Notes: generated by a model not told the origin, from the sequence alone. Counted from the first letter of the stretch, positions 1-6,027 are shown. The stretch is DNA of 9,245 nt from CAIWHR01 sp040006895 (GCA_040006895.1 JBDTWB010000166.1:1-9245), one strand, 5' to 3'. Translations and numbers: made by a program.

Positions 1-982
1 GGCGGGGGCTTTCCACCGTCGGTGCAGGGCGCCTGCACGATTCGGGAGATGCTGCCAGGTTGGCGGCCTCGAGCCGCGCGAACGCGATGAAGGCCTCGGC
101 CACCGACGATAGCGCCTGGGCAGCCGGATGGACGAGATACCAATAGCCTTCGTCGGCGATGTCGTGCACCTCGACGACCGCGACATCGTGCGTCCCCGGC
201 CGTGGCCAGGGATCGAGCGCCTGACGGGGCAGGAGGGCGACGCCCAGACCCGCGGCGACGGCGTCGCGGATCGCGCCGGTGGTGTTCAGCACCATGCGCA
301 CGTTGGGGCAGCGGCCGTGGTGTTGGAACAGCGATTCGACTCGCTCACGAGTCCCCGAGCCGGGCTCGCGCATCAGCAGATGTTCGCTGGCGAGTTCCGC
401 AAACGCGACGCCGTCACGGGCCGCAAGCGGACTATTGGCGGCGACGATGGCGATGAGTGCATTGGGCAGGATCGCCTGGCGCACGACGTCGCCGCCTCCC
501 GGCGGATTGGCGAAGAGGTAGACGTCGTCGTCGTTGCGGTGGAGGCGCTCGAGCAGCTTTTGCCGATTGCGCACTTCGAGGCGCACGTCCGCGCCCGGAT
601 GGCGCGCGACGAACGCGGATAGAAGCCGCGCCGCGAACCGGTCCGCGGTCGAGGTTACGGCGAGCCGTAGCCGCACACCTTCGCCCCGACGCAAAGCATC
701 GAGGTCGTCCTGCAAGGCATGCAGGCGTGCAAACAGATCCACGCAGGCGGCATGCACGCGAGCCCCAGCGGCCGTCGGTCGGGCGCGACCGGCCGTGTAC
801 TCGAAGAGCGGGGCCCCCATGGTCTCGGCGAGCTTCCTGAGTTGTAGCGAGGCGGTCGGCTGGGCGAGGGAAAGCTCGTCGGCGGCGCGGGTGATGCTGC
901 CCAACCGCACGGCTGCTTCGAGCACCGCGAGCTGGGGCAGCACGCCGTGCCTCAGGTAATGCCGGATATGTGCTCGTTCCAT
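1..982 (-). CDS. LysR-type transcriptional regulator, CbbR/CysB-like, partial (C-terminus beyond the left edge)
   Basis: This is a DNA-binding regulator with an effector-sensing domain. Reading leftwards from ATG at 982, residues about 14-73 form the LysR winged helix-turn-helix (V20-L21 to F60, with A33-A34, Q41-P42, S45 and L48), followed by a linker helix. The two-lobed substrate-binding domain includes R205-E-P-G-S-G-T-R212, a block typical of CbbR/YeiE-like members. The frame is open for 327 codons and is still open at base 1. LysR proteins are usually about 300-320 residues, so the visible part holds essentially all conserved sequence plus a Pro/Arg/Ala-rich tail. The start is fixed by AAGGAG six bases upstream. 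The gene is divergent from the TerC-family gene at 1384 and sits behind a manganese riboswitch. Known: LysR proteins often control a divergent neighbour. Inferred: that neighbour is the TerC gene. The effector is unknown. Confidence 0.9.
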   Translation of the reverse strand, partial: MERAHIRHYLRHGVLPQLAVLEAAVRLGSITRAADELSLAQPTASLQLRKLAETMGAPLFEYTAGRARPTAAGARVHAACVDLFARLHALQDDLDALRRGEGVRLRLAVTSTADRFAARLLSAFVARHPGADVRLEVRNRQKLLERLHRNDDDVYLFANPPGGGDVVRQAILPNALIAIVAANSPLAARDGVAFAELASEHLLMREPGSGTRERVESLFQHHGRCPNVRMVLNTTGAIRDAVAAGLGVALLPRQALDPWPRPGTHDVAVVEVHDIADEGYWYLVHPAAQALSSVAEAFIAFARLEAANLAASPESCRRPAPTVESPR

Positions 983-1074
983 GCTCTGCTCCTTCGGTCG
1001 GACGACCACCACGAACAGTCGGGGCCGCCGGTACGCGTACGTACCTCGAGGTCGCTTCGGCATGGAGCAGGAGC
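983..1074 (-). promoter_or_regulatory. Possible Shine-Dalgarno sequestering helix
   Basis: Immediately after the switching hairpin the minus strand reads GCTCCTGCTCC (1074-1064). Bases 1070-1064 pair perfectly with GGAGCAG (992-986), which contains the LysR ribosome binding site. After a bulged C at 1071, three more pairs (1074-1072 with 985-983) bring the helix up to the start codon. Between the two strands lies a small hairpin, GGTACG-TACG-CGTACC (1045-1030). The pairing is seen in the sequence; that it controls translation, and in which direction, is inference. Confidence 0.55.
989..994 (-). promoter_or_regulatory. Ribosome binding site of the LysR gene
   Basis: The minus strand reads AAGGAG, six bases before the ATG at 982. 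It selects this start over in-frame upstream ATGs at 1063 and 1087, which lie within or beside the riboswitch expression platform. The site is also complementary to a segment of its own leader (1064-1070). Confidence 0.85.
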
Positions 1075-1075
1075 G

Positions 1076-1099
1076 GACCCTTGTCATCGGACAAAGGTC
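1076..1099 (-). promoter_or_regulatory. Riboswitch expression-platform hairpin
   Basis: On the minus strand GACCTTTGTC (1099-1090) can pair with GACAAGGGTC (1085-1076) across the loop CGAT, giving ten pairs with one T-G wobble. The left arm contains the 3' strand of aptamer helix P1 (1097-1092), so the hairpin and the closed aptamer exclude each other. No T-run follows, so a transcription terminator is unlikely and translational control is favoured. Confidence 0.75.
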
Positions 1100-1197
1100 T
1101 CGCTTGCGCAGAGGCGCTGGCACGACCGGGGCGTGAGGGCCCGGGTTGACGATCGTGCCAAGGCAGCTATTGCGGCTGCCCAAGCTACTCCCCTTTG
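1092..1197 (-). promoter_or_regulatory. yybP-ykoY manganese riboswitch aptamer
   Basis: Read on the minus strand, all parts of the yybP-ykoY aptamer appear in order. P1 is CAAAGG (1197-1192) pairing with CCTTTG (1097-1092). The conserved GGGGAGTAGC follows P1. A second hairpin is GGCAGC/GCTGCC (1180-1162). A third arm is TGGCACGA/TCGTGCCA, with the internal loop TCGTCAACCC opposite CGG and a GGGC/GCCC tip. Next is a small GCGC-CTCT-GCGC hairpin, then AAGCGAGACC running into P1. From memory, the internal loop (TCGTCAA opposite CGG) and the AGC-AGACC segment match the Mn2+-binding loops of characterised members. The length of 106 nt is normal. Known: this class binds Mn2+ and usually raises expression of Mn efflux genes. 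Here the next downstream gene in the same orientation is the LysR regulator. Confidence 0.92.
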
Positions 1198-1229
1198 CGG
1201 GGTGCCCGGCAGAGCCGGACATGAGTACT

Positions 1230-1258
1230 TTTATACCACCCGCGGCGGGATCGATCAA
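1230..1258 (-). promoter_or_regulatory. Sigma70-type promoter for the riboswitch-LysR transcript
   Basis: On the minus strand TTGATC (1258-1253) is followed by a 17-base spacer and TATAAA (1235-1230), four and five matches to the consensus hexamers at ideal spacing in an otherwise GC-rich region. The predicted start, near 1222-1224, lies about 25 bases before the aptamer. In between is a CCGGC-TCT-GCCGG hairpin (1218-1206). Its position and direction support the riboswitch being transcribed toward the LysR gene. Confidence 0.7.
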
Positions 1259-1383
1259 CTCGCTCCGCGCATTGCGTTTACCGATGGCGGCATTGCAATT
1301 ATGCGATTCCCGGATGGCGCGCCGGCGCCGAGAATGAAACCTTGCCGCACCTTCCGGGATGCGGGACATCCAAGCGGGGGTGA
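1259..1383 (+). other. Leader region of the TerC-family gene
   Basis: This 125-base stretch must carry the rightward transcription signals, but no convincing -35/-10 pair is visible; TTGCGT at 1272 has no good partner at 17 bases. It contains a GGCGC-GCCG-GCGCC hairpin (1316-1329), and a possible outer helix TCCCGG/CCGGGA (1308-1313 with 1354-1359). It ends in a G-rich, poorly spaced ribosome binding site (GGGGG, 1376-1380). A poor core promoter is compatible with activator dependence, for example on the divergent LysR protein, but this is inference. Confidence 0.35.
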
Positions 1384-2640
1384 ATGGACATCTTCTCATC
1401 TGAATTCCTGGGAGCGCTGGGCGCGATCGTGGTGATCGACCTGGTACTGGCAGGCGACAACGCCATCGTGATTGCGCTGGCGGTCCGTCACGTACCGGCG
1501 GAGCTGCAGCGTCGCGCCATCCTCTGGGGCACGTTCGGCGCCATCGCCGTGCGCGTCTCCATGACCATGGTCGTGGTGTGGCTGCTGAACATACCGTGGC
1601 TCATGGCCATCGGCGGAGCGCTGCTGGTGTGGATCGCGTACCGACTCTTGTCCCCGAAGGAGGCCGAGGACGATGCGGGGCATCTCAAGGCCGCCAATGG
1701 CTTTTGGGGTGCGCTGCGGACGATCGTCGTGGCCGACGCCCTGATGGGCCTCGACAACGTGCTCGCGGTTGCCGGCGCCGCGCACGGCAGCTTCCTGCTG
1801 GTGTTGCTCGGATTGCTGATCAGCATCCCGATCGTCATCTGGGGCAGCACGCTCATGCTCCGCTTCGTCGAGCGTTTCCCGGCCTTCGTCTACCTGGGCG
1901 CGGGCGTGCTCGCGATAACGGCCGTGCGGATGGTCAGCTCGGAGCCCGCATTGCAAGAGTTCCTGGGCACCTATGATGGGATCGTCCCGATGCTGTACGT
2001 GGCCGTCACCGGTGGCGTACTCTGGGCCGGCTTCCTGCGCAACCATCGCCATCTCGAGTCGCGCATCAGCGCGCGCCTCGCGAGCTTTCCGCCACTCGTC
2101 ACGCCCTCACCACTTCCGGAGGAAGGAGGCTTCATGCACAAGATCCTGGTACCCGTCGACGGCTCGGCCAACTCGCTGCACGCGGTTCGTCATGTCATCA
2201 AGGAACATCGGCACAATCCTGGCCTCGAGGTGCATCTTCTCAACGTGCAGCCGCCATTTTCGCGCCACATCACCCAGTTCCTGAGCCCCAAGGACTTGCA
2301 GTCGTTTCATCGCGATCGTGCCGAAGAGGCGCTGCGTCCCATCCACACGATGCTGGACGAGGCACGGGTCGCGCACGCAACTCACCTGGAGGTCGGGCGC
2401 CGGGCGGAGATCATCGCCGATACCGCGCAGCGTCTCGGTTGCGACCACATCGTCATGAGCACGGCGCGCAAGAACTCCCTGACCCGCATGGTGGAGGCGT
2501 CCGTCACCAATCGAGTGCTCGAGATCACCACGGTTCCGGTGAAGGTCATCTCCGGGGATGCCATCTCCGACGTCGAGCGCTACGGCATTCCGGCGGCAAT
2601 CGCCGCGGGTCTCGGCCTCCTGGCGCTGGCCATCGACTGA
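1384..2640 (+). CDS. TerC-family (YjbE/Alx-type) membrane protein fused to a universal stress protein domain
   Basis: Residues 1-220 form a TerC-family membrane domain of about seven hydrophobic segments. It has the two family acidic signatures, D19-LVLA-GDN26 and D118-ALMGL-DN125, which provide the acidic residues thought to bind metal. Known: family members such as Alx, YkoY and YceF export Mn2+, and others are linked to tellurite resistance. After a short Pro-rich linker (about 236-250), residues 251-392 are a UspA fold starting KILVPVDGS, with the usual conserved Asp. A C-terminal tail of about 25 residues ends in a short hydrophobic stretch. The usual ATP-loop glycines of UspA are replaced (S359, R362, A372), so nucleotide binding is doubtful. 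A second start could produce the Usp part alone from M251. The gene is divergent from the riboswitch-controlled LysR gene. Mn2+ export is the best guess; substrate and polarity are not shown by sequence. Confidence 0.9.
   Translation: MDIFSSEFLGALGAIVVIDLVLAGDNAIVIALAVRHVPAELQRRAILWGTFGAIAVRVSMTMVVVWLLNIPWLMAIGGALLVWIAYRLLSPKEAEDDAGHLKAANGFWGALRTIVVADALMGLDNVLAVAGAAHGSFLLVLLGLLISIPIVIWGSTLMLRFVERFPAFVYLGAGVLAITAVRMVSSEPALQEFLGTYDGIVPMLYVAVTGGVLWAGFLRNHRHLESRISARLASFPPLVTPSPLPEEGGFMHKILVPVDGSANSLHAVRHVIKEHRHNPGLEVHLLNVQPPFSRHITQFLSPKDLQSFHRDRAEEALRPIHTMLDEARVAHATHLEVGRRAEIIADTAQRLGCDHIVMSTARKNSLTRMVEASVTNRVLEITTVPVKVISGDAISDVERYGIPAAIAAGLGLLALAID
2118..2136 (+). promoter_or_regulatory. Internal ribosome binding site and ATG at the TerC/Usp junction
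   Basis: GGAGGA (2118-2123) and AAGGAGG (2123-2129) lie directly before an in-frame ATG at 2134, the natural first residue of the Usp domain (M251, then HKILVPVDGS). This is stronger than the site before the full-length start at 1384. It could yield a free Usp protein as well as the fusion, or be a relic of two genes that lost their stop codon. Spacing from AAGGAGG to ATG is a short four bases; from GGAGGA it is ten. Confidence 0.6.
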
Positions 2641-2648
2641 TCGTACGG

Positions 2649-2662
2649 CGCGAAGCGTCGCG
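2649..2662 (+). terminator. Weak hairpin just after the TerC-Usp gene
   Basis: CGCGA-AGCG-TCGCG is a five-base-pair stem nine bases past the stop codon at 2640. No T-run follows, so a Rho-independent terminator is doubtful. The rest of 2641-2745 shows no gene or clear signal. Confidence 0.2.
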
Positions 2663-2745
2663 TCGATGTCCTACGTCAGCGTGGGGAACTCGCCGACAGC
2701 GACCACGGGCCGCCAAATGCACCATTCGTCGGGCGTGCAGGGGGC

Positions 2746-3528
2746 ATGCGGCTTTCCACGAAGGCGACGATGGCGCAGGATCTTCAGGGGGTCGAGGGTA
2801 TCGGGCGTACCGCACCGGGCACGCCGCCGGGTCGGCGGGGCGACCCTGGATCACCCGCACAATGGAGCACTCGACCTGCCGCGGACTGCGGCAGGTCTCC
2901 ATTCGCAGCGGTCGGCCCCGTACGGCTAGTCACCTGTCCGGTTGGGCCAACCGCCTCACCCGCGCCCATCACCCAATCGGCCGGTCTGCTCGATCGCCTG
3001 GACAACCTCGCCGGTGCGCTGATGGTGGTCGCTGCGGTGGTGGGTCTGGCGCTGGCGTTCTGGCTGGTTCGTGCCGTCGATGCTCGGCACATGCCCCCAC
3101 CGGCGCCGCTCGACGGTGTTTCGTCGTCCGCGCGCCCCCGCGGTGCTTGGTCGACGCCAGTCCGCTCCCGGGAGGTCGCGCAGGCCGACATCCTCGCGGC
3201 GCAGGTGATGATCCTGCATCCGCCAGGCCGCGCCCTTCCCGACGATTTCGTGGCGCTGGCGTACCGCAATACCGGCATGGACCCCGGTGACTTGCCCGCG
3301 ATCGATCCGGCACCCGCTGCGGGCTACGCCGCACAACTCGGCATGCGCTCGACCACGCAGACCGACGGCGTCACGCCTGCCGGCGACGTGACCCGCGTGG
3401 CGCCAGGATCGGCGCTACCGGCGGGGGATGGAGATCGCCGCGGAAGTCCGGCATCGCCGGCCATATTCGTCGGGACGACCAGGGCCGCCGCATCCATCGC
3501 GCCGCGCGCCGATGCCTCGTGGCAGTAG
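2746..3528 (+). CDS. Hypothetical protein with one predicted transmembrane helix (start uncertain)
   Basis: No family is recognised. The frame is open for 260 codons from ATG at 2746. The first roughly 75 residues are Gly/Pro/Arg-rich with poor codon bias, and they span a strong hairpin at 2861-2903, so they may not be translated. From about 2970 onward codon use resembles the neighbouring genes. There is an amphipathic LLDRLDNLAG stretch, then a clear hydrophobic helix (about residues 90-109, ending FWLVRAVDAR), a Pro/Ser-rich linker, a short segment around ADILAAQVMIL and LPDDFVALAYRNTG, and a low-complexity Ala/Gly/Ser tail. No good ATG or ribosome binding site lies just before the helix; ATG 3022 falls inside it. 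It could be a decaying gene or a fast-evolving membrane-anchored protein. Position between TerC-Usp and the lipid cluster gives no clear role. Confidence 0.4.
   Translation: MRLSTKATMAQDLQGVEGIGRTAPGTPPGRRGDPGSPAQWSTRPAADCGRSPFAAVGPVRLVTCPVGPTASPAPITQSAGLLDRLDNLAGALMVVAAVVGLALAFWLVRAVDARHMPPPAPLDGVSSSARPRGAWSTPVRSREVAQADILAAQVMILHPPGRALPDDFVALAYRNTGMDPGDLPAIDPAPAAGYAAQLGMRSTTQTDGVTPAGDVTRVAPGSALPAGDGDRRGSPASPAIFVGTTRAAASIAPRADASWQ
2861..2903. repeat. Strong 16-bp inverted repeat with one-sided bulge
   Basis: GACCTGCCGC (2873-2882) and GCGGCAGGTC (2888-2897) are perfect inverted copies around a five-base loop. Directly outside, AATGGA (2861-2866) pairs with TCCATT (2898-2903) across a six-base bulge on the left side. 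No T-run flanks it on either strand. It may be an RNA structure in the leader of the downstream gene, a Rho-type or processing barrier after the TerC-Usp gene, or a protein-binding palindrome. Confidence 0.75.
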
Positions 3529-3550
3529 CCGGGGCGAGATCCGCTTTGCA

Positions 3551-3556
3551 TACAAT
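3551..3556 (+). promoter_or_regulatory. Possible -10 element before the lipid cluster
   Basis: TACAAT matches five of six consensus positions and lies in the 116-base gap ahead of the PAP2 gene. No reasonable -35 sequence lies 16-18 bases upstream, so the call rests on the -10 alone. Confidence 0.25.
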
Positions 3557-3644
3557 TCGAACGCTCAGGTCGTGAAACCGGTGTCGGCGGGAGTCCGGGG
3601 CTTTGCTGGGATCTCCGCAACTGCACCGATGCGCCTTCTCAGCC

Positions 3645-4289
3645 ATGTCCAGGTCCATGCGCAGCGCGCTCGCGCTCGGCGCGGTGCTCGCGCTCGGCGG
3701 GCTGACGTATGGCGTTCTCGCGGGAAGCGTCTGGGTCGCGGAGGACTTGCCGACGGTGCGTTGGGCCGCGGCGCACCGAAGCCGCGTGCTCACCACTTTG
3801 ATGCTTGTGGTGAGCGCCAGCGGCGGTCCGTCGGCGACAAGTGCGTACGCCGTGGTAGTGGCGGGGGCCTGTCTCATCCGGCGGCGGATTGCGATGGCAA
3901 TTGCAGTCGCGGCGATCATCCTCGGCGGGAACGCGATGAACGCCGCTTTCAAAGCCCTGGTGCAACGTGCCCGGCCGGTACTGGAGGACCCGCTTGCAGT
4001 CCTGCCCAGCTACAGCTTCCCCAGCGGGCACGCGGCGGCGTCCATGGTGTTCGGTGGCCTGCTCGTCATGTGGGTGCTGCGCCGTGATGCGCGAGATTGG
4101 ACCCACGGCCTTGCGATCGGGACGATCCTGGTCTGGATCATCGCCGTCGGCGTCAGCCGGGTGTATCTCGGCGCGCATTTTCCCACCGACGTGGCCGGGG
4201 GCTTCCTGGAGGGCTTTGCATGGCTGATGGCGTGCACGCTCGTCCTCGACCGCGAACGCGCGAATCTCGGGCTGCTGCCGAGCAGGTAG
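3645..4289 (+). CDS. PAP2-family membrane phosphatase
   Basis: This is a membrane phosphatase of the type-2 phosphatidic acid phosphatase family, which removes phosphate from lipid phosphates such as phosphatidate, phosphatidylglycerol phosphate or undecaprenyl pyrophosphate. All three catalytic motifs are intact: K103-x6-R110-P111, P126-S-G-H129, and S171-R-x5-H178-x3-D182, where H178 is the expected nucleophile. About five or six hydrophobic segments surround them, starting with residues 8-27. At 214 residues the size is normal. The start is uncertain: ATG 3645 is used here, ATG 3657 would trim four residues, and TTG 3603 has a GGGAG nine bases upstream and would add fourteen. It ends five bases before the lipid kinase gene, so they are very likely co-transcribed. 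That partner favours phosphatidate as substrate, but the sequence alone cannot exclude undecaprenyl pyrophosphate. Confidence 0.9.
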   Translation: MSRSMRSALALGAVLALGGLTYGVLAGSVWVAEDLPTVRWAAAHRSRVLTTLMLVVSASGGPSATSAYAVVVAGACLIRRRIAMAIAVAAIILGGNAMNAAFKALVQRARPVLEDPLAVLPSYSFPSGHAAASMVFGGLLVMWVLRRDARDWTHGLAIGTILVWIIAVGVSRVYLGAHFPTDVAGGFLEGFAWLMACTLVLDRERANLGLLPSR

Positions 4290-4294
4290 CGCCG

Positions 4295-5203
4295 GTGCGG
4301 TCGGCCACGGCGACCTATATCATTCTGGTCAACGCTAAAGCGGGGTCGAGTAGAGACGATCCGGCCGGCACGTTGCGCGACCGCTTTGCCCGCCATGGGG
4401 TCGCGGCCGAGGTTCGCCTCCTTCCCGAAGGCGCCGACGTCGCCAAGGCAGCCGAGGAAGCGCGCGCGGAATCGCCGCAGGCCATCGTGGCGGCGGGCGG
4501 AGACGGTACCATCAATGCGGTAGCGGGGGCGCTCGTCGACACGGACGTCTTCCTTGGCGTGCTGCCGCTCGGCACGCTCAATCATTTCGCCAAGGATATG
4601 GGGATTCCGCTGGACCTCGACCAGGCGGTCGAGGTCGCATGTGCGGGTCATGCGACGCGCGTCGACGTGGGTCGGGTGAACGGCCGGCTGTTCCTCAACA
4701 ATTCGAGTATTGGACTCTATCCACAGGTCGTGCGTGCGCGCGAAGCCATTACGCAGCGACTCGGTCACGCCAAGTGGCCGGCCTTTCTATGGGCCGCGGC
4801 CGGGGCGCTGCGGCGCTACCCATTCATGGAAGTGCAGTTGACCACAGATGCACGCACGCGGTCCTATCGGACACCGCTGGTGTTCATCGGCAACAACAGC
4901 TATGCCCTCGATGGTCTCGAGCTTGGTGAGCGCGCCTGCCTGACCGCGGGCCACCTGAGCGTCCATGTGGTCAAGCGGTCCGACCGGCTCGGCCTGTTTG
5001 TGCTCGCGGCGCGTGCGCTCGCCGGCCGATTGCGGCAGGGGCACGATTTCGAAACCTTCTGCGCGACGGAGGTTTGCATAGCCGCCCGGCGATCGAGCTT
5101 GATGGTCGCGACCGATGGCGAAGTCAACCGCCTCGACACGCCGCTCGCCTACGCCATCAAGCCGCGGGCGTTGGCGGTCCTGGTGCCGACCCGGAAGCGG
5201 TGA
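4295..5203 (+). CDS. Diacylglycerol/lipid kinase family protein (YegS/DgkB-like)
   Basis: This 302-residue protein has the diacylglycerol-kinase catalytic fold: an N-terminal strand ending VNAKAGS (12-18), the nucleotide-binding G68-G-D-G-T72, and P91-LGTLN96 followed by HFA. A C-terminal beta-sandwich domain includes FLNNSSIG, FIGNNSY and a final DGEV. Known: family members phosphorylate diacylglycerol, phosphatidylglycerol or related lipids with ATP and a divalent metal. The GTG start at 4295 is chosen because homology begins only a few residues later and GCAGG lies eight bases upstream. Longer reading to ATG 4097 would overlap the PAP2 gene and give an Arg-rich non-homologous leader. It follows the PAP2 gene by five bases and meets the metallophosphoesterase gene at its stop codon. 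The pair could convert phosphatidate and diacylglycerol in opposite directions; that is inference. Confidence 0.92.
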   Translation: MRSATATYIILVNAKAGSSRDDPAGTLRDRFARHGVAAEVRLLPEGADVAKAAEEARAESPQAIVAAGGDGTINAVAGALVDTDVFLGVLPLGTLNHFAKDMGIPLDLDQAVEVACAGHATRVDVGRVNGRLFLNNSSIGLYPQVVRAREAITQRLGHAKWPAFLWAAAGALRRYPFMEVQLTTDARTRSYRTPLVFIGNNSYALDGLELGERACLTAGHLSVHVVKRSDRLGLFVLAARALAGRLRQGHDFETFCATEVCIAARRSSLMVATDGEVNRLDTPLAYAIKPRALAVLVPTRKR

Positions 5204-5211
5204 ACCAGCGG

Positions 5212-6027
5212 ATGCGCACCATCGTTCACGTCTCCGACCTCCATTTCGGCCGGGTCGATCCGCAGGTGGTCGCCGGCTTGGCCCGGAGCGTGGAGGCATT
5301 GCGGCCCGACGTCATCGCGGTCTCGGGCGACCTGACCCAGCGGGCGCGGCCACGGGAATTCCTCGCCGCACGCGCGTTCCTGGAGACGCTGCTGCCACCC
5401 AAGGTGATCGTGCCCGGCAATCACGACATTCCCCTCTACGACGTGGTCAGTCGTTTCCTGGCGCCTCTGGCGCGGTACCGGCGCTACATCGGGAGCGACG
5501 TCGAACCGTCGTTCGTGGATGATGAGATCGTCGTCGTCGGCGTGAACACCGCGCGCTCCCTGGCCTTCAAGGGAGGACGGATCAATGTCGGGCAGATGCG
5601 GCGGGCACGCGCGCTGTTGTGCCGGATGGACGATGCCCTGGTGCGGGTCGTCGTGACCCATCACCCGTTTCACTTGGAGGATGCCGACGCCGCCGCCCTG
5701 GTCGGTCGCGGCTCGATGGCACTCAGTCACTGGCGCGCCTGCCTGCCGGACATCCTGCTCGCCGGGCATATGCACACGCATGCGACCGGCACCACTGCGC
5801 AGCGCTACGACCTTGGGGGGAAGACCGCGATCGTGGTCCAGGCCGGCACGGCAACGTCGACACGAGGCCGGGGAGAGAGCAACTCATTCAACGTCCTGAA
5901 CGTTGCGCGGCGGTCCGTGGTGATCCGCCGATACGACTGGGAGCCCGCGATGGACGCATTCGCAGTGGCAAGCGAGCGTCGCTATGCCCGGCCGGACGAC
6001 GCGTGGGAGGTCGATGGAACGCACTAG
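5212..6027 (+). CDS. Calcineurin-like metallophosphoesterase (CpdA/class III phosphodiesterase-like)
   Basis: This is a 271-residue soluble, dinuclear-metal phosphoesterase. The full motif set is present: D9-L-H11 (in SDLHFG), G39-D40, G69-N-H-D72, H150 (in VTHHPF), and G185-H186-M-H188. Known relatives hydrolyse cyclic nucleotides, UDP-diacylglucosamine or other phosphodiesters, often with Mn2+ or Fe2+; the substrate here is not evident. There is no signal peptide. ATG 5212 is used because homology starts at once (MRTIVHVSDLH). A GTG at 5200 overlaps the kinase stop codon as GTGA and would add four residues; it is an equally credible, translationally coupled start. The tight link to the PAP2 and lipid kinase genes suggests a phosphate-ester or lipid-related role. 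Confidence 0.9.
   Translation: MRTIVHVSDLHFGRVDPQVVAGLARSVEALRPDVIAVSGDLTQRARPREFLAARAFLETLLPPKVIVPGNHDIPLYDVVSRFLAPLARYRRYIGSDVEPSFVDDEIVVVGVNTARSLAFKGGRINVGQMRRARALLCRMDDALVRVVVTHHPFHLEDADAAALVGRGSMALSHWRACLPDILLAGHMHTHATGTTAQRYDLGGKTAIVVQAGTATSTRGRGESNSFNVLNVARRSVVIRRYDWEPAMDAFAVASERRYARPDDAWEVDGTH

Noticed and set aside
432..1094. Minus-strand reading frame starting at 1094 as the gene behind the riboswitch
   Set aside because: It is the wrong frame of the LysR gene: its product is Arg/Ala/Pro-rich without domains, whereas the LysR frame gives a clean helix-turn-helix and sensor domain.
1076..1099. Rho-independent terminator within the riboswitch leader
   Set aside because: The hairpin is strong but is followed by CGCTCCTGC instead of a T-run, so translational control fits better.
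1331..1383. A second yybP-ykoY element on the plus strand before the TerC gene, suggested by TGAAACCTTGCCG at 1335-1347
   Set aside because: The conserved GGGGAGTA segment and a partner for P1 are absent on the plus strand. Only a short fragment resembles the 3' end of the motif.
1396..2052. Long minus-strand open frame opposite the TerC gene
   Set aside because: The product is His/Arg/Gln-rich with no fold. It is an antisense frame of GC-rich coding sequence.
4097..4294. N-terminal extension of the lipid kinase to ATG 4097
   Set aside because: It would overlap the PAP2 gene by nearly 200 bases and encode an Arg-rich stretch unlike kinase family members.
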